Assembly (NCBI GenBank): GCA_902774025.1
Contig: CACYGY010000008.1
Coordinates: 1-52,041 of the forward strand
DNA: 52,041 bases
DNA from: an uncultured Eubacteriales bacterium
GTDB lineage: Bacteria > Bacillota > Clostridia > Christensenellales > Aristaeellaceae
Reading direction: 5' to 3'
The stretch's first letter is position 1, and each line of letters opens with the position of its first letter. The notes beneath the pieces were generated by a model. The model saw only the letters and a program-made list of their open reading frames with translations. It was not told the origin of the DNA and did no database searches. This document shows, piece after piece, positions 17,039 to 25,664 of this stretch. The position numbers and the translations under genes are program-made.

Positions 17039-17920
17039 TTATCCTTTCACGGAGCCGATCATGACGCCCGTCACAAAGTATTTCTGCACAAAGGGATAGA
17101 CGCACATGACCGGCAGGGTCGCGACCACGATGGTGGCGTACTTGATGTTTTCCGAAATCATCTCCTGATCGCTGGCGCCCAGGTCATTGGCCATGGCGCT
17201 GGTGTCATTGGAGATGAGAATCTCCCGGAGGATCAGCTGCAGAGGGTACTTGTTCCGGTCCCGGAGGAAGATGGCGGCGTTAAACCAGCTGTTCCAGTGG
17301 GCCACGCCGTAGAAGAGGATCATGACGGCGATGACGGCCTTGGACAGGGGAAGAATGATGCGCACCAGAACCGTCATGTCACTGGCTCCGTCCAGCTTGG
17401 CGCTTTCCTCCAGGGAGGCGGGAACGCCGGCAAAGGAGGTGCGCATGATCATCAGGTTGTAGGTGCTCAGAAGGGTGGGAAGGATCAGGGCCCAGCGGCT
17501 GTCCATCAGGCCCAGGCGCTGGATGGTGATGTAGAAGGGGATCAGGCCGCCGCTGAAGAGCATGGTGATGACCACAAAGAGATTGAACAGGCGTTTCCAG
17601 AGGTAACGCTCCCGGGACAGCACGTAGGCGGCGATGGCCGTGACAGCCACATTCAGGCCCGTGCCCACCACCACAATGAACAGGGTGTTCAGGTATCCCG
17701 TGCCGATGGCCCGGTTCTGCAGGACCATGGTATAGGCGGTGGTGGTAAAGCCCAGGGGCGCCCAGAGGATGCCCCGGTTCTGGATCAGCCGCACCGGCTC
17801 GGAAACGGAGGCGAAGATCACATAGAGCAGGGGATACAATGTGATGAAGGAGATGAACAGCAGAAGGATTCCGTTGAAGATGGCGAAGACCTGTTCTCCG
17901 CGGGTTCTTTTCAGACGCAT
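17039..17920 (-). CDS. Carbohydrate ABC transporter permease (LplC/MalG type)
   Basis: 293 residues with about six membrane helices. The cytoplasmic EAA loop is present (EESAKLDGASDMTVLVRIIL), which docks the ATPase. The C-terminus, VQKYFVTGVMIGSVKG, is the ending typical of the LplC/YtcP branch. It pairs with the permease encoded 14 bases upstream and the binding protein at 14,017-15,606. No ATPase gene is in the operon, as is usual for importers that share an MsmK/UgpC-type ATPase encoded elsewhere. A GGAGGG site precedes the start. Confidence 0.92.
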   Translation of the reverse strand: MRLKRTRGEQVFAIFNGILLLFISFITLYPLLYVIFASVSEPVRLIQNRGILWAPLGFTTTAYTMVLQNRAIGTGYLNTLFIVVVGTGLNVAVTAIAAYVLSRERYLWKRLFNLFVVITMLFSGGLIPFYITIQRLGLMDSRWALILPTLLSTYNLMIMRTSFAGVPASLEESAKLDGASDMTVLVRIILPLSKAVIAVMILFYGVAHWNSWFNAAIFLRDRNKYPLQLILREILISNDTSAMANDLGASDQEMISENIKYATIVVATLPVMCVYPFVQKYFVTGVMIGSVKG

Positions 17921-17934
17921 GCTTCTCCCTCCTC

Positions 17935-18885
17935 TCAGAACAGGCTGGTCTCATTCAGCTTGCGGCTGATGGTATTCGCCCCCACCAGAAGCAGGGTATT
18001 CACCACGGAGTTGAACAGGCCGACGGCGGCGGAGTAGCTGTAGGATGCCTCCTGCAGGCCCTTGCGGTAGACAAAGGAGGAAATGACGTCCGCTGTCTCA
18101 TAGGTCGCCTGATTGTACAGCAGGATGACCTTCTCAAAGCCCACGTTCATGATCTGTCCCATGCGCATGATGAGCATGATGACAATGGTGGGGGCAAGCC
18201 CCGGAAGGGTGACATGCAGGGTCTGCTTCCAGCGGCCGGCCCCGTCGATGACGGCGGCTTCGTAGAGCTGCTGGTCAATGGCGGACAGGGCGGCCATGTA
18301 GACAATGGAATTCCACCCCATATTCTGCCATACGCCGCTGGCCACATGGATGGTCCGGTAATACCGGGGATCCAGGAGGAGACTGGACCGCGTGCCCCCG
18401 AAAAAGACAATGATGTCGTTGATCAGGCCGTTGATGGAGGTGAAGTTGATGATGAGGGAGCAGACCACCATGAGGGAGATGAAGTAGGGCATGTAGGTGA
18501 CGGACTGGACAAAGCGCTTGAAGGGCCGGCACCGCAGCTCATTCATGAGCAGGGCCAGAATGATGGGAGCCGGGAAGCCGAAGAGCAGCTGGAAAAAGCT
18601 CAGCAGCACGGTGTTGCGCAGAAGACGCCCGAAATACAGCCCGTTGAAGAAGGCGCTGAAGTGCTTCATGCCCACCCAACGGCTGGCCTCAATGCCCCTT
18701 GTGGGGGTGTAGTCCTTAAAGGCGATCTGGGCGCCGTACAGGGGCATGTAATGGAATAGAATGAAGTAGACAATGACGGGAATAAACATGAGATAGATGC
18801 CCCTGTGGCGGATAAAGTCGCGCCTCAGGATTGTACCGGGGGATTCCCGGTGACCTCTGCCGGGGCTTTTCTGACCTCTGCCCAT
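17935..18885 (-). CDS. Carbohydrate ABC transporter permease (LplB type)
   Basis: 316 residues with a charged N-terminal extension and about six helices. Family features are FHYMPLYGAQIAFKDY near the N-terminus, PAPIILALLMNEL in helix 2-3, and the EAA-loop equivalent YEAAVIDGAGRWKQTLHVTL. The C-terminus, NTISRKLNETSLF, is typical of LplB/YteP permeases. It is the second gene of the sulfatase operon, 16 bases after sulfatase B, with a GAGGTGA site. It forms the heterodimeric channel with the following gene product. Confidence 0.92.
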   Translation of the reverse strand: MGRGQKSPGRGHRESPGTILRRDFIRHRGIYLMFIPVIVYFILFHYMPLYGAQIAFKDYTPTRGIEASRWVGMKHFSAFFNGLYFGRLLRNTVLLSFFQLLFGFPAPIILALLMNELRCRPFKRFVQSVTYMPYFISLMVVCSLIINFTSINGLINDIIVFFGGTRSSLLLDPRYYRTIHVASGVWQNMGWNSIVYMAALSAIDQQLYEAAVIDGAGRWKQTLHVTLPGLAPTIVIMLIMRMGQIMNVGFEKVILLYNQATYETADVISSFVYRKGLQEASYSYSAAVGLFNSVVNTLLLVGANTISRKLNETSLF

Positions 18886-18901
18886 AACGAATCACCTCAT
18901 T

Positions 18902-20224
18902 TCATCCGGGCGGAAGAATTGTGCGCGGCGGTTCCAGGGCCCTGTCCATGAAGGCATTGAGCCGGGCGCGCATTTCCTGCCGCACATCCTCCAGAGCGGG
19001 GTCCCGGATGAGATTCTGCCGCTCGCCGGGATCCTTCTCCAGATCGTAGAGCTTGTTTTCCACATAAACAGGGCTGAAGGGTTCCTCCATATGGAAGTCC
19101 GGCGCGGTGACGGCGTACTTGTAGCGCTTCGTGCGGACGGTGCGCCCGGTTTCCGCCTCGCTGATCTGGGCAAAGACGGCATCCGGCCAGTCCTGCGCTT
19201 CTCCCCGGGCAAGGCTTGCCATGGACCGGCCCTGATAATGCCCCGGAATCTCAAGACCCGCCACGTCCAGAAGGGTGGGGGGAATGTCAATGAGGCTTAC
19301 CAGATCCTGGATGTTTCCGCCCCCCGCGAAGGGGCCGCCCCAGGCGATCATGGGGATATGGAGACAGGCATCCTCACAGGAACGCTTGTATTCCCCGTTC
19401 CTTGTCCGGAAATGGCTCCCGTGGTCGGAGGTGTAGAAAAAGACGGTGTTGTCCTTCAGCCCCAGGGTCTCCAGGGTGTCAAAGAGCTTTTCCACGTTTT
19501 CGTCCAGCAGATGGCACTGCCCCAGATAATCCGGATAGTTTTCCCGCCAGTCCCCCTCCGTGCCCTCCAGGTCCGGGGGCACCTGGTAGTCCTTCCATTT
19601 CCGCCGGCTTCCGTCGGGCCCCTCATAGCGGTTACGGTCGTTCTGGTGGTGCGGGTCCAGCTGGCTGACAAAGAGGAAGAAGGGATTTTCGGAGCCCGAT
19701 GCGGCGTAGCGGTGGAGATAGTCCACGGCAAAGGCGTTGATGCAGTCAATCCGGTGGCCCACAAAGTCATGCCGCTGCATGTCCCCGTCAAACACATATC
19801 CGTTGTATCCGTGACTGGTCCATTCCAGGGCGTCGGCGGCCATCCAGTATTCGTACCCGCCCCGGCGCTCCGGCGGAACGGCGATGGTCCGGTAATTGTT
19901 CTCCGGGTCGCTCCCCAGATGCCACTTGCCCACATAGGCTGTCTCATACCCCGCCTCTGCCAGGCGCCGGGGCAGGGTATCCATGCCGATGGGCAGACTG
20001 CGGTTGTTGACATGGCACCCCGTCTGGGTGGCGTACATGCCGCTCTGCAGACAGGACCGGGCGGGACCGCATACCGGCTGACAGGTGAAGGCCTGACGGA
20101 ACAGCGTGCCCTCTCCGGACAGTTGGTCCAGAAAGGGCGTCACGGGCAGCTTCTGCCCATAGCATCCCAGGGTATCCCAGCGCTGCTGGTCGGAAAAGTA
20201 GAATAGGATATTGGGCCGGTTCAT
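18902..20224 (-). CDS. Type I sulfatase B, cytoplasmic
   Basis: 440 residues. NILFYFSDQQ supplies the first metal ligand, and C52-G-P-A-R56 is a standard Cys-type formylglycine site. YVGKWHLGSDPEN near 108-120 and YTSDHGSHF further on complete the sulfatase pattern. No signal peptide is present. It is the first gene of the operon. The open frame reaches 20,284, but the ATG at 20,224 gives the normal family N-terminus and lies downstream of the promoter. It differs strongly from sulfatase A, so the two probably remove sulfate from different positions or sugars. Confidence 0.92.
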   Translation of the reverse strand: MNRPNILFYFSDQQRWDTLGCYGQKLPVTPFLDQLSGEGTLFRQAFTCQPVCGPARSCLQSGMYATQTGCHVNNRSLPIGMDTLPRRLAEAGYETAYVGKWHLGSDPENNYRTIAVPPERRGGYEYWMAADALEWTSHGYNGYVFDGDMQRHDFVGHRIDCINAFAVDYLHRYAASGSENPFFLFVSQLDPHHQNDRNRYEGPDGSRRKWKDYQVPPDLEGTEGDWRENYPDYLGQCHLLDENVEKLFDTLETLGLKDNTVFFYTSDHGSHFRTRNGEYKRSCEDACLHIPMIAWGGPFAGGGNIQDLVSLIDIPPTLLDVAGLEIPGHYQGRSMASLARGEAQDWPDAVFAQISEAETGRTVRTKRYKYAVTAPDFHMEEPFSPVYVENKLYDLEKDPGERQNLIRDPALEDVRQEMRARLNAFMDRALEPPRTILPPG

Positions 20225-20275
20225 GCTCTGACCGCCTTTCCTGTATGTCATTTTCCCTTGGAAATGTCTGTCTCC

Positions 20276-20304
20276 TATATACATGCCCGGGAGGAAAAAG
20301 TCAA
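20276..20304 (-). promoter_or_regulatory. Promoter of the sulfatase/ABC operon
   Basis: On the minus strand, TTGACT (plus 20,299-20,304) and TATATA (plus 20,276-20,281) are 17 bp apart. The start codon of sulfatase B lies about 50 bases downstream. Confidence 0.8.
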
Positions 20305-20310
20305 GGATAC

Positions 20311-20322
20311 AATAACGTTATT
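20311..20322. promoter_or_regulatory. LacI-type operator, proximal copy
   Basis: A perfect 12-bp palindrome, AATAACGTTATT, with the central CG step typical of LacI/GalR operators. It lies six bases upstream of the -35 box of the sulfatase operon. The adjacent lacI gene makes its product the natural ligand. Confidence 0.75.
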
Positions 20323-20419
20323 TTTGGTCATTTTGGAAATCATCAGAACAGATCGTACAGGCACGGAAAATTTTGATGCGGGATAAGGCGGACGGATACG
20401 GGAAATGAAACCGGAGAGA

Positions 20420-20431
20420 AATAACGTTATC
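20420..20431. promoter_or_regulatory. LacI-type operator, distal copy
   Basis: AATAACGTTATC, an 11 of 12 match to the proximal site, centred 109 bp from it, between the lacI stop codon and the operon promoter. A pair of sites at this distance would allow DNA looping. Confidence 0.65.
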
Positions 20432-20437
20432 TGTACA

Positions 20438-20472
20438 CAAAAAAGAGAGAAGGGATCACAGGATCCCCTCTT
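20438..20472 (-). terminator. Terminator of lacI
   Basis: GGGATC/GATCCC and AGAG/CTCT stems separated by a two-base bulge overlap the lacI stop codon and are followed by six T residues on the minus strand. Confidence 0.7.
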
Positions 20473-21514
20473 TGCTGCAGAACAGGGAGGCGCTGCTGCG
20501 GAATACCGGAACCGCCGGTGTGGAAAGCGCCAGTCCCGGGACAGGGATGGTGGCGAGCTCCGAGGCCAGGGTATAGAAGATGGTGTAGGCCAGGCGCGCG
20601 GGATAGAAATAGATGGAGGCGGTGAGGGTGTTATCCTCAAAAAAGGGAAGAAGAGCCGGGAAGGCGTCGGTTCCGATGGCCGTGATTTTCCCTTTCCTTT
20701 GCGTTTCCTGAAGGACCCGGCACATGGCCAGGGTTTCCCGGGAGGAGACGGCGTAGATGCCGCAGATGCAGGGAACGGCTGTCAGAAGCTGCTTCAGGGT
20801 GTCATGCAGTTTTTCAGAGCGGTGGTATTCCCGGATTTCCAGAATGCTCCTGTCCGGCGCATAGCGTGCCATGGCTTCCATGAAACCGGCGGACCGGTCC
20901 CGGAGCAGGTGATTGTCCAGCGTGCCCGCCAGAAGCAGGTACTGACCGGGACGGCTGCCAACGGCGGTATGCATGATGTCGGCGGCCAGGGCACCCGCCT
21001 GCCGGGAGGAAAACAGGTGCCAGCGGTTGTCCGGACGGTTCAGATAGGCCACGCGCTTTCCCGATGCCTCCAGCTTCCGGGCGCAGGCCTGGAAATCGGG
21101 ATGGCCGCTGGTGAGGGTGATGATGCCCTGAATCTGCCCGTCCTCCGCAAGCGTGTTCAGGGCGCGGAAAAACACGTCTTCGTGCTGATTGGCACCGGCA
21201 TAGACGGTTCTCAGCTCCACCTGATAGATCTTCAGCTCCTTCTGTGCCTGATGGATGCCGTGCCAGACCTGGCAGAAGTAAGGGGCGTTTATCCCCACGG
21301 GCTCCGGCAGAACCACAGCCAGGGTCACGGTGTTGCGCCGGAGGGCGGAGGCGGCCGGGTTGACATGGTAGCCGCATTTTTCCGCTTCCCTCAGCACCCG
21401 CTGACGGGTTTCCTCCGAATATCCCCCCTTGCCGTTGAGGGCCCGCTGGACCGTGCCCACGGACAGATGAAGGGTGGCGGCGATGGATTTGAGCGTCGGG
21501 AGACTCTGGGACAT
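20456..21514 (-). CDS. LacI-family transcriptional regulator
   Basis: 352 residues. The N-terminal helix-turn-helix (SIAATLHLSVGTVQRALNGK) and hinge (NPAASALRR) are canonical. From about residue 62 a periplasmic-binding-protein-like effector domain follows. It should bind a sugar and control the sulfatase/ABC operon through the AATAACGTTATT sites just downstream. The gene lies 42 bases after the maturase gene and has an AAGGAG site. A terminator separates it from the sulfatase operon, so it is co-transcribed with the maturase rather than with its likely target. The effector is not known. Confidence 0.92.
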   Translation of the reverse strand: MSQSLPTLKSIAATLHLSVGTVQRALNGKGGYSEETRQRVLREAEKCGYHVNPAASALRRNTVTLAVVLPEPVGINAPYFCQVWHGIHQAQKELKIYQVELRTVYAGANQHEDVFFRALNTLAEDGQIQGIITLTSGHPDFQACARKLEASGKRVAYLNRPDNRWHLFSSRQAGALAADIMHTAVGSRPGQYLLLAGTLDNHLLRDRSAGFMEAMARYAPDRSILEIREYHRSEKLHDTLKQLLTAVPCICGIYAVSSRETLAMCRVLQETQRKGKITAIGTDAFPALLPFFEDNTLTASIYFYPARLAYTIFYTLASELATIPVPGLALSTPAVPVFRSSASLFCSKEGIL

Positions 21515-21556
21515 GGGGCGCTCCTTTCCGGCTCCGAACCGTTTATTTCCGGGGCT

Positions 21557-22708
21557 TCAGCGGTCTGCCCCGGATTTCATGCGGGCCTGCCTTTCCGCCT
21601 CCGCGATTTCCCGGAGGCGTGGGCGGGCATGGTCAAAAAAGGACTTCAGGGCGTCACAGTAAGGATGGTATGCCTGTTGCCCATGCATGCCCCATTCCCT
21701 CCGGCAGCCGCCGTGACAGATTTTTACATGAGGACAGGACATGCAGTCCTTCAGGGACAGGCCGTTCTTTTTCCTGAAAGATTGCATTCCCGGGGAGGAC
21801 AGGAGCTGCTCGATGGTCATGTCCTGAATCTTCCCCAGAAAAAAGGGATCCAGGCAGTAGAAATCACAGGGGTAGACGCTGCCGTCGGACTCAAGGACCA
21901 GATAGCTCCCGCAGGCGCCGGAGGAGGCGCAGGTGCTGGGGGTGAGGCCGAGTTCCATCAGGACGAGATCCTCGAACATCCGCACGGAGGTGTAGCGGCA
22001 CGCTTTCCAGTCAGCGTACCACAGGTCAAAGGTTTCCCGGAGAAATCCGGCATAGAGCTCCGGGGTGAGGGACCAGGGCGCATGGGGGCCTTCCGATTCC
22101 AGTGTTTCCAGACAGGGAATGAACTGGAGAAAGGGGACGCGCAGATCCTGAAGCGCGCGGTAAAGCGTCCGGGGGTGCCTGGCGGCGTCTCCGGTGACGA
22201 CACAGAGAAGGTTGCATGCCACCCCGGCGTCCTGAAGCATGAAGAGCTGTCTGCGCACCTTCCGGAAGGTGCCTTCCCCGCCTCCCGTAACCCGGTACAG
22301 GTCATGATTCTCCCTGGTTCCGTCCAGGGAGAGGCCCACCAGAAACTGGTGCGCCAGGAAAAAATCAGCCCACTGGGGGGTCAGGGCGTATCCGTTGGTC
22401 TGGATGGTATACTGCACAAGCCTTTTTCCGGCGTTCTTCTCCCGGGCATAGCCGGTGAAATCCTGAAAGAAGGGAAGTCCTGCCAGGGTGGGCTCGCCCC
22501 CCTGAAAGAAGAACAGGACCGTTCCCCCCGCCTCCACCGCCTCCATGGCCCGGTCAATGATCCTGTGGGCCATCTCCCGGGACATCATGCCACGGAAGCC
22601 CTCGGAGCGGTTCAGGGCCTCATCGGCATAGAAGCAGTAGCGGCAGTTCAGGTTGCAGGCGGAGGATGCGGGTTTGATGAGAAGGGTCAGTCGGTTCAGG
22701 GTGTTCAC
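21557..22708 (-). CDS. Anaerobic sulfatase-maturating enzyme (radical SAM, SPASM)
   Basis: 383 residues. LLIKPASSACNLNCRYCFY carries the radical-SAM triad Cys18, Cys22 and Cys25, and FQGGEPTLAG is the SAM-binding GGE motif. The C-terminal SPASM part has the cysteines of two further 4Fe-4S clusters, including the YPCDFYC segment whose Asp is the proposed catalytic base in anSMEs. It oxidises the signature Cys of cytoplasmic sulfatases to formylglycine without oxygen, and its two clients are encoded next door. The start is uncertain: GTG at 22,708 touches the GGAGG site directly, whereas CTG at 22,699 is eight bases away; an upstream TGA at 22,717-22,715 excludes a longer protein. Confidence 0.93.
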   Translation of the reverse strand: MNTLNRLTLLIKPASSACNLNCRYCFYADEALNRSEGFRGMMSREMAHRIIDRAMEAVEAGGTVLFFFQGGEPTLAGLPFFQDFTGYAREKNAGKRLVQYTIQTNGYALTPQWADFFLAHQFLVGLSLDGTRENHDLYRVTGGGEGTFRKVRRQLFMLQDAGVACNLLCVVTGDAARHPRTLYRALQDLRVPFLQFIPCLETLESEGPHAPWSLTPELYAGFLRETFDLWYADWKACRYTSVRMFEDLVLMELGLTPSTCASSGACGSYLVLESDGSVYPCDFYCLDPFFLGKIQDMTIEQLLSSPGMQSFRKKNGLSLKDCMSCPHVKICHGGCRREWGMHGQQAYHPYCDALKSFFDHARPRLREIAEAERQARMKSGADR

Positions 22709-22730
22709 CTCCGATCAGGGAAGGACAGGT

Positions 22731-22759
22731 TTGACGGCGGCGCAGGGATGGGATACACT
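22731..22759 (+). promoter_or_regulatory. Promoter of the kinase/Nudix pair
   Basis: TTGACG at 22,731-22,736 and TACACT at 22,754-22,759 with a 17-bp spacer. It lies in the short divergent region shared with the maturase gene. Confidence 0.7.
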
Positions 22760-22820
22760 CGCAGGAAACGGGGTTCCGGGCCGCGGAAGGCCGCGGGACG
22801 GCGGAGGAGATGAGATTCCT

Positions 22821-23354
22821 GTGGGCATCCTGATCTGCGGGCTCAACGGAAGCGGCAAGAGTACACTGGGAAGAGTTCTGTCTGAACGGATCGGATATAC
22901 GCTGATCGACAATGAGGACCTGTTTTTCCCCAAGGAGGACAGGACCTATATCTTTTCCTCGCCCAGGAGCCGGGAGGAGGCCATCCGGATTCTGGAGGAG
23001 AAGATTGCCGGGAACCGCGATTTTGTCTTCGCTGCGGTGAAGGGGGACTACGGCGACAGGCTGCTGGCGTCCCTGGATCACATCGTGCTGATGGAGGTTC
23101 CCCGGGAGATCCGGCGGGAGCGCGTCCGCTCGCGTTCCATGAAAAAGTTCGGGGCGAGAATCCTGCCCGGCGGGGATCTGCACGACCGGGAGGAGGCGTG
23201 GTTTGCCCTGACGGACAGCCGGCCGGAGGACTATACCCTCAGATGGCTGGAAAGCGTGGACTGTTCCGTGATCCGCCTGGACGGAACGCTTCCGCCGGAG
23301 GAGAACACGGAGTATCTTTTATCCATTCCGGGATTTGGAGGGTATCATGGATAA
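22821..23354 (+). CDS. P-loop NTPase, small-molecule kinase-like
   Basis: 177 residues. The Walker A motif GLNGSGKST is at 7-15, followed by a LIDNEDLFF strand like the acceptor region of AAA_33/adenylate-kinase-like enzymes, and an Arg-rich lid (PREIRRERVRSRS) near 95-107. It should transfer phosphate to a small molecule; the acceptor is unknown. GTG at 22,821 gives a normal start with the P-loop at the N-terminus; GGAGGA lies 12 bases upstream. The longer open frame to 22,653 crosses the promoter and is rejected. The stop overlaps the start of the next gene by 8 bases. Confidence 0.8.
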   Translation: MGILICGLNGSGKSTLGRVLSERIGYTLIDNEDLFFPKEDRTYIFSSPRSREEAIRILEEKIAGNRDFVFAAVKGDYGDRLLASLDHIVLMEVPREIRRERVRSRSMKKFGARILPGGDLHDREEAWFALTDSRPEDYTLRWLESVDCSVIRLDGTLPPEENTEYLLSIPGFGGYHG

Positions 23355-23856
23355 GTGGCTGGAAACCGGACAGATTCCGGTCCATGCCGTTTCGGCGGGA
23401 GGACTGGTGCAAAGGGACGGCAGGATCCTGCTGATCCGCTCGGAGAGAAGAGGATGGGAATTCCCGGGCGGCATCGTGGAGCAGGGAGAGGGAATCCTGG
23501 AAGGGCTGAAACGGGAGATCCTGGAGGAGAGCGGAGTGGTGGCCGAGGCGGAGCGCGTCACGGGCATCTACCAGAATCTTCTGTGCAGAAAGGGCTTTGG
23601 ACCGCTGGAGGGCGTGACGCTGCCCACCACCGTAAGCCTTGTGTTCCTCTGCAGGTATGTCAGCGGAGAGGCGGCCGTCACGGATGCGTGCGTGGAAACC
23701 GGGTGGTTTACGCCGGAGGAAGCCGGGAAAAGGATCACCCATCCCTACATGAGGAAGGCCTTTGAGGATGCCCGTGAGCACATGGGGAAAATCAGCTTTG
23801 CCGCCTTCAGGCTGAAGGATGGGCGGATGGAGCCGGTGAGCAATGTCTGTCTCTGA
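23347..23856 (+). CDS. Nudix hydrolase
   Basis: 169 residues. The Nudix box is complete (GGIVEQGE, then REILEESGV) near residues 41-63. ATG at 23,347 follows GGAGGG at 23,337-23,342 and overlaps the end of the kinase gene by eight bases, so the two are translationally coupled. The pairing suggests that kinase and Nudix enzyme act on the same metabolite or nucleotide pool; this is inference. Downstream a hairpin separates it from the convergent ABC operon. Confidence 0.9.
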   Translation: MDKWLETGQIPVHAVSAGGLVQRDGRILLIRSERRGWEFPGGIVEQGEGILEGLKREILEESGVVAEAERVTGIYQNLLCRKGFGPLEGVTLPTTVSLVFLCRYVSGEAAVTDACVETGWFTPEEAGKRITHPYMRKAFEDAREHMGKISFAAFRLKDGRMEPVSNVCL

Positions 23857-23963
23857 ACGCACGGCCATGTGATGCCATTATGTGGTTTCTCCCGCGCAAA
23901 ATCAAGGGGGCTCTTTTTCAGGAAGTCCCCGTCCGGGTGATTCTAAATGAAATCCCTAATGCA

Positions 23964-23994
23964 AAAGGACTGCCGCGTTTCGCGGCAGTCCTTT
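23964..23994 (-). terminator. Terminator of the second ABC operon, possibly bidirectional
   Basis: A 14-bp perfect stem (AAAGGACTGCCGCG with its complement) around a 3-base loop. On the minus strand it ends in CCTTTTG. The plus-strand tail is only TTT, so termination of the Nudix transcript is weaker. Confidence 0.88.
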
Positions 23995-24007
23995 GGGTTA
24001 CAGGGTT

Positions 24008-25630
24008 TTACTTCTGAGCATTGTACCAGGCGTTGGCTTCTTCCGTCAGCGTCTCGCCGCCGGCGCTCATCCAGGTCTGGACATAGTTGTCCCATTCGTC
24101 CAGGGATTTCTCACCGCGGATCATGGCCACCCAGGTCTCGTCACGGATGGTGTTCAGCTCGGAGAACAGATCGTTGCTGGGCAGGGTTTCCGTCACGGCG
24201 TCCTGAATGTAGCTGTTGTACTGATCCTTCTTGAACCAGTTCAGGCGGTTGGCGATGGAGGGATCCTTGTAGAAGGCCAGGTCATAGCCAAGCTGAGAGA
24301 AGCAGCGGTCATTGCCATAGAGGCTGCGGCAGCCCCACACGCCCACGGCGTTGAGCTCTTCATTGCCCATGAGGCGCTTGATGGTGCCGTCCGCGTTCTT
24401 CTCATAGTGGGTGCCCTCGATGCCGGCGAAGGCGGTCATGTACAGTTCGTCGTCCGTGGCGAAGGCGTTGAGGATCTTGAAGATCAGAGCCAGCTTCTCA
24501 TCGGACATGGAGGCGTTGTACACAGCGCTCTCGGACACGGCCACAGGGGTGCCCACCTGCCAGCCGTAGTCGCCCTTGGGGCCTGCCGGCCAGGGGCCGT
24601 ACACAAAGGTGGAATCCTCGCCGTTCACGGCCCAGTATTCCTGAGCGCAGCGGCCGCCGTCGTCATTGAGGACTTCCTTGAGACGATAATGGTCAATGGA
24701 AGCGTTGGCGCTCACGCCGTACAGTCCGTTCACCATGCCGTGGGAGATGGCCCAGTAGCTGCCTTCCACGGATTCCTTGCCGGCCACGAACTCGGGGTCG
24801 ATGAGCTTGTCGGCATACATTTTGGCCAGGATGGAGATGACTTCCTTCGCTTCGGGGGCCACGTCGCTGTTCACAACCTTGCCGTCCCGCACCACCCAGT
24901 AGGAGGAGCTGCCGGAGAAACCGGTGGCCAGGCCGTAGGAGCCGAACAGGGCCTTCATGGCGGTGATGGAGCAGCCGAAGGTGTCGTCCTTGCCGTTGCC
25001 GTCGGGATCTTCCTTGGTGAACCGGGTCATGAGGGACACGAATTCATCCACGGTCTTGGGCAGGGTTTCCTCGGTGACGCCCAGCTTGTCCAGCCAGTCG
25101 CCGCGGTAGATCATGGTCTTGTAGGGCATGGAGCCGTCGGGCTTGAAGGAGGGGATGACCACCATCTTTCCGTCCCTCACGGCAGCCTTCTTCCAGGCTT
25201 CCACGTCACCGGCCAGATCGCCGTAGGCGGCGCCGCCCATGACGAAATTGTACACGTCCGGAGCGTTCTCCTTGAAGAATTCCTCGTCCCACGTCTTGAT
25301 GACACCCTGATCATAATAGCTGTTGAGCATGGTGGCACTCTGGGCCAGGAACACGTCGGGCGCCGTGCCGCCGGCCAGACGGGAATTGAGAATCTCGGAA
25401 TAGTTGGCCTGCTCAATGTACACCACGTCAATGTCCACATTGATGCCGTGCTTTTCCTTGAGCTGCTGCTCAACCAGAGGCGTGATGACATCCTTCTCAT
25501 TGTCGATGGGGCCGAACATGTAGCCTGCCACGGAGATCTTGACAGGTTCGTCCTCGGCCACGGCAGCGGGAGCGAGCCCGACGACCATCATCGCGGCCAG
25601 CACCAGAGCCAGGATACGGGAAAACTTCAT
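24008..25630 (-). CDS. Extracellular solute-binding protein of the second sugar ABC importer
   Basis: 540 residues with a signal peptide (cleavage near AAVA-ED) and no lipobox cysteine. It has the two-lobe family-1 layout, with GGTAPDVFLAQSATM in the first lobe and a Ca2+-loop-like DPDGNGKDD motif near 230, as in other LplA-like proteins. It is the last gene of the importer operon with a clean AGGAGG site. The adjacent glycyl radical enzyme and glycosidase suggest an oligosaccharide or glycoside ligand; this is inference. Confidence 0.9.
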   Translation of the reverse strand: MKFSRILALVLAAMMVVGLAPAAVAEDEPVKISVAGYMFGPIDNEKDVITPLVEQQLKEKHGINVDIDVVYIEQANYSEILNSRLAGGTAPDVFLAQSATMLNSYYDQGVIKTWDEEFFKENAPDVYNFVMGGAAYGDLAGDVEAWKKAAVRDGKMVVIPSFKPDGSMPYKTMIYRGDWLDKLGVTEETLPKTVDEFVSLMTRFTKEDPDGNGKDDTFGCSITAMKALFGSYGLATGFSGSSSYWVVRDGKVVNSDVAPEAKEVISILAKMYADKLIDPEFVAGKESVEGSYWAISHGMVNGLYGVSANASIDHYRLKEVLNDDGGRCAQEYWAVNGEDSTFVYGPWPAGPKGDYGWQVGTPVAVSESAVYNASMSDEKLALIFKILNAFATDDELYMTAFAGIEGTHYEKNADGTIKRLMGNEELNAVGVWGCRSLYGNDRCFSQLGYDLAFYKDPSIANRLNWFKKDQYNSYIQDAVTETLPSNDLFSELNTIRDETWVAMIRGEKSLDEWDNYVQTWMSAGGETLTEEANAWYNAQK

Positions 25631-25664
25631 ACTGACTACCTCCTTTTATTTTCCGAAGGGAATC

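Noticed and set aside
20405..22813. 802-residue plus-strand open frame
   Set aside because: It is antisense to lacI and the maturase, both with unmistakable motifs.
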